64,000 bases of DNA from Branchipolynoe longqiensis. Taxonomy: Eukaryota > Annelida > Polychaeta > Phyllodocida > Polynoidae. Within the stretch, counting starts at the first letter, position 1. The number at the start of each line of letters is the position of its first letter. The position numbers were made by a program, and so were the translations under genes. The notes beneath the pieces are model-generated. The model worked only from the letters and a program-made list of their open reading frames with translations, had not been told where the DNA came from and made no database searches. Positions 1 to 10,247 of the stretch are shown here, in pieces. The stretch spans positions 53,906,749 to 53,970,748 of the forward strand of contig CM059193.1 in assembly GCA_030323885.1 (NCBI GenBank), written 5' to 3'.

Positions 1-265
1 TTTCTTCAACTTGTTGGCGTAGTAGTCACAGGAGGAAGAAGTGTGTGTTACAGAGAGTGTGGGAGGGAACAGTATACTGGTCCCTACCCCTTGATTGGTT
101 TCGGTATTGGTTCGCCCAGCCATTGCACTTTCGACATACCATTAGCTTATCACGCCTGGATTAAAACTGGTGTAAATACGGTTTTAATACCCATTAGTGC
201 TATAGAGCACGTTAAGCACTGTTCCTGGTGTTCAGTTGCTCCTCGAGTATGTACTAATAAACCTT

Positions 266-280
266 TTGGTTGTTACACAG
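266..280 (+). other. Splice-acceptor-like site before D1 ORF1
   Basis: A T-rich run ending GTTACACAG lies 10 bases before ATG 291. D2 has the same arrangement (GTTACAG at 52410-52404, ATG at 52397), although the bases between site and ATG differ. This could mark a 5' UTR intron of the family. No donor is identified. Confidence 0.3.
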
Positions 281-290
281 ATTACTCGAG

Positions 291-1598
291 ATGGCCGCGA
301 AGCATGGTACCAAAGGTGTACCACACACGTTGAGCGAGGGGGACGCGACCCATGGACTGGAGGCCGCTCCGTCACGTGACCGCTCGCCTGAGGCAGGGCT
401 GTCCAATGCGGATGACCATGTTGTGCGGCTCATCCGTGAGCAGCTACAACAGCTGCTCCCGAGTCCCACAAGTAAGGCCTCGGCTAAATCTCATGCCTCT
501 CCATCCAACCAGTCGGAATGGGAGGATGCGTCTGACCCTCAACAGACGACCGACTCGGAGGTGGATTTCCATCCCAAGAAACAGAAGCGCGCCAAGAAGG
601 ACTCTTCTGAGGGAGACGAGTACTATAAAGCTAGGAATAAGGTCCGGAAAGTTAAGCGGTCTAAGAAGAAGTCCAAGTCTAAGAAAAAGATGAGTAAGTC
701 TTCTTCTTCCGATTCGTCGGCCGACTCCACGACAACTGATTCGGAGTTGGACACTGAACATATTGGGAAATATGTCCAAATCACTGGCAAGGTGATGAAG
801 AAGATACGCGTGGAAAAGCGCAAGAAGATAAACACCTGCACCCTGATGCGTAAAAACATCAAAGGCCACTTCCACACTTTCAAGTCCGGGGAGATCATCA
901 CGAAACTCGCCGAGCGGTATACGGGGATCAAAGGAATCCCGGAGGCCACCATCAAGGAGAAGCATGCGGACGTCACAATGAGTGACGACCGCAAGAAGTT
1001 TGAGGCGTGTTTGCACACTGTGCACAAAGGGGTCCTGGCAGCGGTCACGCCCATCGCGAACCGCATGATGACGGACAATAAATTCTCCATAATGTGTGCA
1101 GACATGGACGCAGGAATTGCTGCGCTGACAGCGACCAGCAACTTCCTGTCGTACCGTAGATTTGAAAAAGTTTTCAAATCGGTCACCACTGACGTGGGCA
1201 AAGAGGTCGCCAGATCCAAGAAGTTGGTAGACAATGACGGCAAGGAATACACTCTATTCCTGGCACTGAAGCCGATTAAAGGCAAGCCCTTGGATAACAC
1301 CAAAATGTTTGGTGGCCAGCTACAATACCTGTTCAAACAGGTCGAAACCGCGGTGAAACAGTCAAAACATCTAGATGGCAAGAAGGATAACAACGCCTCA
1401 AAATATAAGAAAGTCTGCTCGGATTTTCACAGCCAGCGAACCGGACAAGGGGGCAGCCGGTTCGGCAGTGGGAACTTCGCCTATCAGGCGAGGGGACGGG
1501 GACAGCGGAACCAGTATGGCTGGAACAACAACAACCGCCCCCTCAGGAGGGAAACACCCTCCCAGAAGCCGTTCCCCAGGCCAGCCAACAACAAATAG
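291..1598 (+). CDS. D1 ORF1, gag-like basic protein
   Basis: This is a 435-residue open frame. ATG 291 is chosen because its first residues (MAAKHG) align with the ORF1 start of D2 (MATKRN). Residues about 90-150 are a Lys/Ser-rich segment with an acidic tail, a likely nucleic-acid or nuclear-localisation region. The middle (about 160-370) looks globular. The C terminus is Gly/Arg/Asn-rich (GRGQRNQYGWNNNNR), as in RNA-binding gag tails. No zinc knuckle is seen. The function as the DIRS gag-like ORF is inferred from position before RT. Confidence 0.7.
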   Translation: MAAKHGTKGVPHTLSEGDATHGLEAAPSRDRSPEAGLSNADDHVVRLIREQLQQLLPSPTSKASAKSHASPSNQSEWEDASDPQQTTDSEVDFHPKKQKRAKKDSSEGDEYYKARNKVRKVKRSKKKSKSKKKMSKSSSSDSSADSTTTDSELDTEHIGKYVQITGKVMKKIRVEKRKKINTCTLMRKNIKGHFHTFKSGEIITKLAERYTGIKGIPEATIKEKHADVTMSDDRKKFEACLHTVHKGVLAAVTPIANRMMTDNKFSIMCADMDAGIAALTATSNFLSYRRFEKVFKSVTTDVGKEVARSKKLVDNDGKEYTLFLALKPIKGKPLDNTKMFGGQLQYLFKQVETAVKQSKHLDGKKDNNASKYKKVCSDFHSQRTGQGGSRFGSGNFAYQARGRGQRNQYGWNNNNRPLRRETPSQKPFPRPANNK

Positions 1599-1621
1599 AA
1601 GTAGCAACGCAGACTTCTGTA

Positions 1622-2235
1622 AGCACTTTTCACACAGGCAATATATCTAACCATTTGAGTGCTTGGCAGGATATTACACATAACCAGACCATACTGGATA
1701 TTGTACAAGCGGTCACGATTCCTTTTATAGAAATCGCCATTCAAAACAATATACCTTTTCCCTATCGCCTATCCTTAGACGAACAATAAGCTTTGAATCA
1801 AGAAGTTCATAAATTCTGTGCTAAAGGTATTATTGAACCAGTCCAACATACCGATGGAGAATATATTTCAAATATATTTTCCAGACCCAACCCTAACTGT
1901 GATGTAAGAATGATCTTAGATTTAACCACACTTAATAAATTGGCCCAATATAAACATTTCAAAATGTTTTACCTAGAAATAGCTCGAGACCTAGTAACAC
2001 CTAGTTCTTGGCTCGCTAGTGTTGACTTAAAAGATGCATACTACACTATTCCAATTTATCAAGTCCACAGAAAATTCCTCAGGTTTATATGGCAAGGACA
2101 ACTCTACCAGTTTACTTGTTTGCCAAATGGGTTAGCTTGCACACCAAGATTATTTACTAAATAGTTAAAACCCATATTTTCAGAAATGGCCAAGAAAGGC
2201 CATGCAATGTTCCCAACGGAACACGATTGTCAAAA
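1622..2235 (+). pseudogene. D1 reverse transcriptase, 5' part
   Basis: The frame from 1622 encodes an N-terminal extension, then RT fingers and palm, with RMILDLTTLNKL, SVDLKDAYYTIPI and LPNGLACTPRLFTK as RT blocks. TAA at 1787-1789 and TAG at 2162-2164 interrupt the same frame. The reading continues to 2235, where N1 begins. The YxDD catalytic box expected soon after the GHAM segment is not present on either side of N1, so this copy is catalytically dead even without the insertion. Confidence 0.8.
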
Positions 2236-2524
2236 GTCTTGAATGAGCGAGCTCACTCATTCGGTGTCATTGCTGGACATGGCAGGCTCAAGGCCGAAGC
2301 CCTCCCCCACTGCCACTACTGTGGTGGTGGTGGTGGTGGTGGTGGGGGGGGGGGGAGTGAGTGATGATGGGGGGGGGGGGGAGTGGGGGAAGCCATCTTC
2401 CCCCCTCCAGCCTATATAACAACTCCTGCCAGCCATCATGGCCAGGCACTATCCTGGGGTCTTCCGGAGCCACCGAAGCTGGTCAGTCTTCTCCAAACGC
2501 CCGCACTGACCACTTCCCACCTCC
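2236..2524 (+). repeat. N1 split direct repeat A1
   Basis: It starts GTCTTGAATGAGCGAG and runs to CACCTCCAACT. A2 at 5503-5808 is nearly identical except in the GGT/G-run tract (2320-2382). The pol frame appears already open inside the last part of A1. Confidence 0.88.
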
Positions 2525-3960
2525 AACTCATAGACTTTATCAAGTATGGATTTCCACTGGGATACATGGGACCGGAGTCCGATGCCGGACAGGCACGAAA
2601 CCACCCTAGCGCATGCCAGCACCCTACCGCGGTAAAGGAGTACATCGACAAGGAGGTCAGCTGCGGCGCCTTATACGGCCCATATCATAAGCCCCCCTTC
2701 CGCCAATGGTTCCATGCCTCACCCCTAATGACATGAGAGAAAGCGGACCCGAAAAAGCGCCCCATTATCGCAGACATGTCCTTCCTCAGCAAAGGTTCCA
2801 GTAAAGCCTACATCATCAAGAATACCGCCCTCGGCCATACACGCGAGCACTGCCTCCCCACTGTCGATGGCTTCACCAGGGAACTCAGGGAGGCCGGTCG
2901 AGGTAGCTACATGTTCACGATGGACATAAGCAGGGCCTATAAGAACTTCAGGTCCTGCCCCCTCGACTGGCCTCTCCTCGGGTCATGCTGGGAACAAAAC
3001 TACTACCTCGACATCTCCGTACCGTTCGGTGCAGGCGGATCCAGCTGCCACATATAACGGGTGGCCGAGGCGGTGGTATACATACTACGCAACAAAGGGA
3101 TCAAAGCCATGATGTACTTGGATGACCTGATCGTCGTAGCACCAGACAAGGCCATGTGCGACGCTCACTTCGACATGGCACGGCAGGTATTTAGGCAGCT
3201 GGGCCTCCTGGAGGCCATCGAAAAAACACAGCCACCAGCCCCAGCAGTCACATGGCTGGGGATCGGCATAAATACCCCAGCCATGACCCTCACAATCCCG
3301 AGGGAAAAGATCAACACCACCATCAAGCTCGTCAAAACCATAGCTGACAAGCACAACATCAGCAAGAAACAGCTACAGTCCATGCTCGGAAAACTGCTCC
3401 ACCTCTCAAAGTGCGTCCCACCAGCCAGGCTCTTCGTCGGCCGCCTACTACAAGCACTCCGGGATAAGACCACTACCCGCACGGTCATCACTGAAGAGAT
3501 GAGGCACGACATGGCATGGTTCCCGGAGTTCACGCACCAATGGAATGGCACCTCCATCATCCCTCCAAACAGTCCCAGCCGGCACATCGTCATAGACGCA
3601 TGTATGGAGGGCATAGGGGGGGGGGGGCGGACAAAACACACGCTTACTCGGCGCAGCTCGACGAACACCAAGCCCATGCCCAGGACAGCATCACGCAGCT
3701 AGAGGCGGCTAACGTCCTGGTAGCATTACATACGTTGGTACGGCCCAGCGACAATGGCAGCCACATCGCTATCGAATGTGACAACATGGCAGCAGTGCAG
3801 GTCCTATCGACAGGGCGGGGACACAACCCCCGCCTCCTTCAAATAGCAAGGGCGGCATGGATGTTCCAGGCCGTACACAATATCTGCATAACATATCAAC
3901 ATATAGCCGGGGTAGATAATGTCCTGGCCGATGCGCTCAGCAGGTCCCACATCAACCAGG
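2525..3960 (+). pseudogene. N1 reverse transcriptase and RNase H
   Basis: RT runs in one frame from A1 to 3627, interrupted by TGA 2734-2736 and TAA 3055-3057. It contains FTMDISRAYKNFRSCPLDWP and the catalytic MYLDDLIVVAP. RNase H begins at IVIDACMEGIGG, where a run of 12 Gs (3616-3627) shifts the frame. It continues with ITQLEAANVLVAL, IAIECDNMAAVQVL and NVLADALSRSH, so the acidic catalytic set is present across the two frames. The closest relative in this window is N3. Confidence 0.85.
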
Positions 3961-4026
3961 TGCACCGCGATACCGCAGCATGCATATGCGTAGAGAAGGG
4001 CATCTCTCCGATTACACCATCTGTCC

Positions 4027-5029
4027 ATGCCTACGAACAACTCCAACCCATTCTCTCCCGCAGATCCATCATACACGAAGCTCACCCGGGCGGCGGAGGT
4101 CCGGCAGACAGAAGCGAGGGCGCCAGGCACCTGGGCGAACTACAACAGCACGGTAGCAGCCTACACCCGACATTGCCACAAGTATGGAGTGGCCCCCCCT
4201 CGCCCCCACACCCATGGAGGTATGCTGCTGGCTAGAGGAGCTAGCGGCCCGACAGTGCCCATCATCGGTCGCCAACTCTGCATCACACATACGGATGCAC
4301 TTCCGCATACAAGAGGCCCCAACGGAACCCCTCGACCACATAACGGTCAGGCTCACCCTCGATGCACTAAGAAGATCGAAGTCACACACGCCTCACCCAG
4401 CAAAGGACGCGCCCATACATGTTATAAAGGCGGCAGTGCGACGGCTCAACCACACCAGGGAGGGGCAGGTAGTCGCAACGGCGATCCTAATAATGTTCTT
4501 CACGGGAGCCAGGCAGTCGGAGGTCGCCCCGCGATCCGCAGCGACCTTCGATCACACCAGACACACCACCCGGGCAGACGCAACAATCAAGGGGGGCCGC
4601 CTGCTAATCCACCAGAAATGGGCGAAGAATATGCAGGCGACCCACCAATCCCGCGACAGATGGATGGCCCCGTCGAAAGACCCCCGATTCTGCCCAGTAG
4701 CCGCCTACACAAAGATGATACAAGAATCGCCTACCACCCATAAACACCAACCCCTCCTAGTCTTCCCCGAGGACGGGGCAACAATGGCCATCCCCTACAT
4801 TGCCAGACAATGGAAGATGGCCCAACAGGACGGGGGGGGGGGGGTCCAGCAACCGCACACCCTCCATGCCATACGAAAGGCAGCAGCAACAGTGGCATTC
4901 GCCTCGGGGAGCACCGAGCTGGAGGTCCAGCGATTCGGTGGTTGGGCATCTAACGCCCACAAACAATATATCATCACAACCGACTCACAGAAAGTCAATC
5001 ACGCCCTCATACAGGCCACCAAAAAATAG
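4027..5029 (+). pseudogene. N1 tyrosine recombinase
   Basis: The core-binding domain starts in one frame (GTWANYNSTVAAYTRHC) and shifts at the C run near 4190 to the frame 4184-5029. The catalytic domain is complete: TGARQSEV (Arg I), HAIRKAAA (His-x-x-Arg), FGGW and KQYIIT (likely nucleophilic Tyr). The recombinase is thought to integrate a circular cDNA intermediate, which would explain the lack of a target-site duplication. Only the homopolymer frameshift breaks it. Confidence 0.87.
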
Positions 5030-5116
5030 ACAAACGACAAACACCATGGCTTGGCCATTGATTAGCCATAGCTCAATCAACAAACAATCAAATATAAACC
5101 AATTAATTCCTCAGAA

Positions 5117-5502
5117 AATCAACAAAACCAAAAACCAATCAAGCATTTAAACTAAAAAATAAAGAATACCATCTAATGAGCGACTGACACCCGCGCAGTT
5201 GACAGATCACACCTACTTAAATGTCACATTTCTGATAATTTACCCTCTACTGTTATCTCATATTTTTATCATTAACTATTGCTATTGTACTTTAACGTAA
5301 TTGATTACTCGTTTGTTAAATCGTTCACATGACTCATATGCCCTCATCACATTTCATTTTCCCAATATATCGGGGCCTTCGCTCGTTCGCTTCTTGCCCG
5401 ATGATACACAGTCAATGTACATGCCGCCGGGCGGGCAGCGCCCGAATAAAAGCCTTGATTAACCCACTCATGCCTCTGAGTCAGCTGTGTCCGTGAGCAA
5501 TG
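5117..5502 (+). repeat. N1 split direct repeat B1
   Basis: It runs from AATCAACAAAACC to GTGAGCAATG. It matches B2 at 5851-6234 with a handful of differences. It lies right after the recombinase stop codon and abuts A2 without a gap. Confidence 0.88.
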
Positions 5503-5808
5503 GTCTTGAATGAGCGAGGTCGCTCATTCGGTGTCATTGCTGGACATGGCAGGCTCAAGGCCGAAGCCCTCCCCCCCTGCCACTACTGTGGTGGGGGGGG
5601 GGGGGGGGGTGGGGGGGGGGGGGGGGGGGGGGGGGAGGAGTGAGTGATGAGGGGGGGGGGAGAGGGGGGGAAGCCATCTTCCCCCCTCCAGCCTATATAA
5701 CAACTCCTGCCAGCCATCATGGCCAGGCACTATCCTGGGGTCTTCCGGAGCCACCGAAGCTGGTCAGTCTTCTCCAAACCCCGGCACTGACCACTTCCCA
5801 CCTCCAAC
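5503..5808 (+). repeat. N1 split direct repeat A2
   Basis: Second copy of A1, with a longer and noisier G-run tract (5592-5660). A 42-bp spacer (5809-5850) separates it from B2. Confidence 0.88.
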
Positions 5809-5850
5809 TTTACCTACCCACCCACACCTGGAGTTGATTGTGCCCACAAC

Positions 5851-6234
5851 AATCAACAAAACCAAAAACCAATCAAGCATTTAAACTAAAAAATAAAGAA
5901 TACCATCTAATGAGTGACTGACACCCGCGCAGTTGACAGATCACACCTACTTAAATGTCACATTTCGGATAATTTACCCTCTACTGTTATCTCATTTTTA
6001 TCATTAACTATTGCTATTGTACTTTAACGTAATTGATTACTCGTTTGTTAAATCGATCACATGACTCATATGCCCTCATCACATTTCATTTTCCCAATAT
6101 ATCGGGGCCTTCGCTCGTTCGCTTCTTGCCCGATGATACACAGTCAATGTACATGCCGCCGGGCGGGCAGCACCCGAATAAAAGCCTTGATTAACCCACT
6201 CATGCCTCTGAGTCAGTTGTGCCCGTGAGCAATG
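5851..6234 (+). repeat. N1 split direct repeat B2
   Basis: Second copy of B1. Its last bases GAGCAATG form the right end of N1; D1 sequence resumes at 6235. Confidence 0.88.
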
Positions 6235-7682
6235 AGCCATAAATGATTTATGTCATGCATTGAGGCGTGTAGGGTTTTACATACATGATACTAAATCAGT
6301 ATTAATCCCTACAAAACATTTAAAATGCTTAGGTTTCTTTATTGATACTGAATAAATGACGATCTCATTAACACCTGATAAAATAGATAAGTTCAAAACC
6401 ACAACTTTCAACTTATTAAAATTAAAAAGACCCAGTGCTTATTGGAATTATGGTAGCTTACGCACCAGCCATTTTATATGGTCAGGCTCATATCAAGTCC
6501 CTTGAGATAGACCAAAATTATGCATTAGCCAAAACTAAAGTTAATTTTGAGGGTCTTATGACCATCTCTAAAGACGGGCATGACGATATTCAATGATGGC
6601 TAGATCACATTCATCACTCACACAATCCAATTAGGATGGGTGAGCCTAACACTGTAGTCACAACCGATGCCTCTCTAGAAGGTTGGGGTGCCCATAGGGA
6701 TTATCTCACTACAGGGGGCCGTTGGCTAGATGACGAAATAGACGATCACATAAATGTCCTAGAATTGCGGGCCATTTATTTAGGTTTAAGGAGTTTAGTC
6801 CGAGTGCCTAAATTCAATGTACAAGTCTTAACTGATAATACTACTGCTATGGCATATATTCAAAACATGGTTGGCACAAAGTCCAAGCCATGCAATAAAC
6901 TAGCGAAACAAATTTGGAATTGGGCTCAAAAACAACAAGTTTGGCTTACAGTAGCACATATTCCAGGTAGCCAGAATACAATAGCAGACACTAAGAGTCA
7001 CCATTTCCATGATCATTTACAATGGTCATTGAATGATAACCTTTTTGACAAAATTTGGCAAAAGTGGGGAACCCCAGAAGTAGATATGTTTGCCTCACGT
7101 AGAAACAAGAAAATAAATAAATATGTAACTTGTCATCCAGAACCAGATGCCTGGCAAGTTGATGCTTTCTCCATTCAGCCTAATCAGCAGAGTAGCCAGG
7201 AAGATCAGGCTGGACAAAGCACATGCAGTGCTTATAGTGCCAGAGAGTGGAACACTCAACCCTGGCGAGCAGCAGTAGAATGGGGAGCGAAAGACACTGA
7301 ACTTACAACACCAAGGCCAAGTAACAAACCTAGGGGATGTATCCACAACGCCCCTATTGGCATTCTTTTTTTGAATAAATATTTACAAAAATTTGGACTA
7401 GATAAAATCACCCAGAACAGGTTAATTTCCCATGCATGGAGACCAGGAACAGTCAAATTATATTCCAGTTACTTAAAGAAATGGGGCATTTATTGTTTAA
7501 TACACAAAGTTAAGCCAATGGAACCATCCATCGCCCAAGTAGCCCGATTCTTACGAATGATGGAAGATGATAGACTAGGGTATGGTGCCATCAATGCAGC
7601 TCGATGTGCACTATCAGTTATCCTACCAAGGATTGATGGAGAAACAATTGGTAAACACAAGGTTCTCCATGAGGTACAAGCC
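6235..7682 (+). pseudogene. D1 RT thumb, RNase H and recombinase N-terminal domain
   Basis: The RT frame resumes in register at 6235 with GFYIHDTKSVLIPTKHLKCLG, a DIRS RT thumb block. Several stops lie between 6350 and 6600. From 6636 an open frame holds RNase H (TTDASLEGWG, VLELRAIYLG, LTDNTTAMAY) and then the recombinase core-binding domain (SHAWRPGTVKLYSSYLKKWG). A stretch around 7190-7330 differs from D2. The frame is lost at about 7682, before any catalytic Arg, His or Tyr of the recombinase. Confidence 0.8.
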
Positions 7683-7925
7683 TCGGATAGTTGTGGGCTA
7701 GGGCCCGCCCACCACACCCTGCCACGAATATTACGTTTGCTTGTGCCAAAACGAAAACATTATGAGTTCCAATCATTAAGCTCATTTTGATCCTGAATAA
7801 TTAGGTGAAGATTGCTGTACCCGGATCTGGCTTCCTTCTCCCTAGCCCACGACTATCCAAGGCTTGTACCTCGGGAAAACAAGAGTTATCCATCATCTGT
7901 ACCCAGGTAAGATTTGAATAACTAT
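7672..7925 (+). repeat. D1 3' terminal inverted structure
   Basis: Positions 7672-7710 and about 7839-7877 are inverted copies around ACAAGCCTCGGATAGTTGTG, with a loop of about 130 bp. The outer part (7870-7925) matches the arms of the foldback unit at 50277-50590. This is the inverted-repeat end type expected of DIRS elements. The recombinase deletion joins directly into it. Confidence 0.65.
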
Positions 7926-8017
7926 ACTATGTATATATATGTATAATATGCATATGATATACAACGGCGATTTTTATATCTATGAGATCCCGATTATCGT
8001 ACTTAGCATCGGGATGC
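7926..8017. other. Short AT-rich spacer
   Basis: TATATA-rich sequence between D1 and a SINE. Nothing else seen. Confidence 0.5.
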
Positions 8018-8320
8018 TTTGGTCCAATTGGTAGAGCATAGACCTCCGATGTGGAAGGTCCCCAGTCAAACCAACGACTTACAAAGTAGTAAATTGATAC
8101 TTGCCGGTACTTAGTCTGGAGTTTGGAATTACTAGGATAGGGGAAGGAGTGGTTAGCTCAGTATCAGGATAGTGTGACTGAGTGGGATATTGATTCATGA
8201 TACAGGCGGCGGCTTCTCCCTGTGGGGGAAGCATTATAAAGTCGCCATGAGTGTGCACTGTCACAAGTCGGTACCTGTCCAGATATGACCATAGATGTTC
8301 ATAGGACGTAAAAAAAAGTC
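8018..8320 (+). mobile_element. tRNA-derived SINE with atypical head
   Basis: The body matches the window's common SINE family (GATACTTG, CTCAGTATCAGGATA, TATAAAGTCGCCATGAG, ending ATGTTCATAGGACGTAAA). The head (GGTCCAATTGGTAGAGCATA) differs from the Leu-like head of the other copies, so this may be a subfamily with a swapped tRNA head. Confidence 0.75.
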
Positions 8321-8529
8321 CAACAAACAAACCATTGATAACAATTGGTAGCGCCCGGTGGCCACCTGCCACCCCTCTCTGCGAATGGGGGTGGCCCACC
8401 GAAGTGTGCCGGATGTGGCCAACACGGCACTTTTCATTTCCCGAATACACCATAGCACGGTTTGGCGGCCATCTTGACCTAATTCCTGTTTGCAGGTACA
8501 CAAACGCACGTGGTATTGATTGTCAATGG

Positions 8530-9160
8530 CAGTGTAGCCAGTTAGCAATCTTCATACAGAAAAAGTTAAATATCTCTAAAACCACACCAGCTAGAAACAA
8601 GCTGATTGGAATACACATAGAAAACATGTTTAAAAAAAAGATTATATTAAATTAATGAGGTTAGGGTTCTGGATTTCTATTAATTTTGAATAAAACTGAC
8701 TTTTTGCACTGCGCGTACCGGCAAACTCAATGCATTGCCGATGGTCGTGAGCAATCTTCATACAGAAAAAGTGAAATATCTCTAAAACCACACCACCTAT
8801 AAACAAATCGCTTGGTACACATATAGAAAACATATTCAACGAATAGATTATATTAAATTTATAAGGTTAGGGTTCTGGATTTCTATTAAATTTGAATAAA
8901 TCTGACGATTTGCACTGCGCGTACGGCAAACTCAATGCATTGCCGATGGTCGAGAGCAATCTTCATACAGAAAAAGTGAAATATCTCTAAAACCACACCA
9001 TCTAGAAACAAATCGCTTGGTACACATATAGAAAACATATTCAACGAATAGATTATATTAAATTTATAAGGTTAGGGTTCTGGATTTCTATTAATTTTGA
9101 ATAAAACTAATGCTTTGCACTGTGCGTTCTGGCAAACTCAAGGCTATCAGTCTTTTGTTT
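8530..9160 (+). repeat. 205-bp satellite, about three units
   Basis: Each unit contains CAATCTTCATACAGAAAAAG (8546, 8752, 8957; spacing 206 and 205), then AAATATCTCTAAAACCACACC and GGTTAGGGTTCTGGATTTCT. The same repeat occurs inverted at 49050-49745. Confidence 0.9.
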
Positions 9161-9253
9161 ACCTATAACCGGAAGTGGCCTCGTTCTCGCGAAATTAGGA
9201 CATGCCCATATAAGGCCAAACCGTGTTATCGTGTATTGTTGTCCACCATCGCC

Positions 9254-9255
<2 letters not shown>

Positions 9256-9290
<35 letters not shown>
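9256..9290. repeat. (TA)n microsatellite
   Basis: About 35 bp of TA dinucleotides directly before the MITE. Confidence 0.9.
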
Positions 9291-9612
9291 CGGTACAACC
9301 CCGTTAAACCAAACGATCGGTTAATCCAAACGTTTTTCGACGGCCCAGCAAAATACTACCATTTATCAATAAAAAAAAGTTGGTTAAACCAAAGTCGGTT
9401 AATCCAAACTATCGGTTAAACCAAACAAATTTTTCGGACCCCAGGGCACTTCTGGTATGGTTTAACCAAACTTTCATTTGGTTATTAGGTCATCTGAAAC
9501 CCCACCGACTTTGTGATATGATAAATGGTAGTATTTTGCCGGGCTTCGAAAAACGCTTGGATTAACCGATCGTTTGGGTTAATCAAGCTTGGTTTAATGG
9601 GGTTATACTGTA
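9290..9612. mobile_element. Pogo/Tigger-like MITE
   Basis: The long inverted arms 9290-9364 and 9520-9612 share ACCCCGTTAAACCAAAC and AAATGGTAGTATTTTGC. The ends read ...GGGGTTATACTGTA, in TA-rich sequence. This end type (CAGTATAACC...) is typical of Tc1/mariner-pogo elements. A further right end of the same type lies at 9720-9795, so the locus holds more than one copy or a nested one. Confidence 0.65.
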
Positions 9613-9719
9613 TATACATAAAAAAACAATAATCAAAGTGTCCACATACATTGTACATATTACATTCATAATGGACCCGCATTTTTGCCAAAACCAAGTC
9701 AAAGTCGAAGCCAAAGCTC

Positions 9720-9795
9720 GGTTAAACCAATGATCGGTTAATCCAAACAAATTTCTAGCGTCCCTTCAAGTTTGGTTTAACGGGGTTATACTGTA
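9720..9795. mobile_element. Second right end of the Tigger-like MITE
   Basis: GGTTTAACGGGGTTATACTG repeats the end at 9590-9612, preceded by the same GGTTAATCCAAAC motif. It abuts N2. Confidence 0.6.
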
Positions 9796-9799
9796 TATA

Positions 9800-9904
9800 A
9801 GTTTTAGGCTACGGTAAAGGAAAGAGAGAGCGAACAATGAGTAGTGGTGGGGAACCTTCTTTTATTTTTGCTTGAAGGTCCCTTGGCCGGGCAAAATAAC
9901 AGCC
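9800..9904 (-). repeat. N2 split direct repeat B2
   Basis: Matches 10116-10220 (GTTTTAGGCTACGG ... GGCAAAATAACAGCC). Confidence 0.88.
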
Positions 9905-9916
9905 CTACCTAAAGCT

Positions 9917-10115
9917 AAAAATAAGTGGTGCTGCGAGTGCAATCAAAGCGGGAATGAGCCAAGCGGCAATGAAATGGCAGTCCCGGGGCAAAAGAGTGGC
10001 CCAGGGTGAATGTACAGTGAAGAATAAATAAGAAATTAATAATAAATAATTAATTAAAGAGAGAAGGGGGAAACTCCGCCTACTTATATATATATAATAA
10101 ATTATATTCTACATA
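9917..10115 (-). repeat. N2 split direct repeat A2
   Basis: Matches 15942-16142 (AAAAATAAGTGGTGCTGCG ... ATATTCTACATA) almost base for base. Confidence 0.88.
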
Positions 10116-10220
10116 AGTTTTAGGCTACGGAAAAGGAAAGAGAGAGCGAACAATGAGTAGTGGTGGGGAACCTTCTTTTATTTTTGCTTGAAGGTCCCTT
10201 GGCCGGGCAAAATAACAGCC
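10116..10220 (-). repeat. N2 split direct repeat B1
   Basis: Copy of B2, 28 bp downstream of the recombinase stop codon and abutting A2. Confidence 0.88.
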
Positions 10221-10247
10221 AAACAGGCCGAAGGCCCCCACCCAAAA

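Larger units (their letters stand above)
2236..6234 (+). mobile_element. Ngaro-type YR retrotransposon N1 inside D1
   Basis: The element shows the split-direct-repeat order A1 (2236-2524), pol, B1 (5117-5502), A2 (5503-5808), B2 (5851-6234), which is diagnostic of Ngaro-like elements. It encodes RT, RNase H and a complete tyrosine recombinase but no separate gag ORF. Removing it restores the D1 reading frame exactly at 2235/6235 with no duplication of target sequence, as expected for recombinase-mediated insertion. Two nonsense codons and two homopolymer frameshifts are present. Confidence 0.88.
1..7925 (+). mobile_element. DIRS-type YR retrotransposon D1 (5' end outside window)
   Basis: The order is a gag-like ORF1, then RT, RNase H and the N-terminal part of a tyrosine recombinase, then an inverted terminal structure at 7672-7925. 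The first 200 bases match, inverted, the 5' leader of D2 around 52500-52680, so the window starts inside the leader. The RT is split at 2235/6235 by N1. The catalytic half of the recombinase is missing: the ORF runs straight into the terminal repeat near 7672. In-frame stops at 1787 and 2162 add to the decay. Confidence 0.85.

Noticed and set aside
623..1393. 256-codon minus-strand ORF opposite D1 ORF1
   Set aside because: Shadow of the plus-strand ORF; Phe/Leu/Ser-rich with no domain, and ORF1 start matches D2.
7905..7920. Splice donor-like CAGGTAAGAT in the DIRS terminus
   Set aside because: It lies at the 3' end of the element downstream of all ORFs, so it cannot pair with the ORF1 acceptor within one element copy.
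8079..8548. Minus-strand ORFs over the SINE at 8018
   Set aside because: Translations of SINE sequence.
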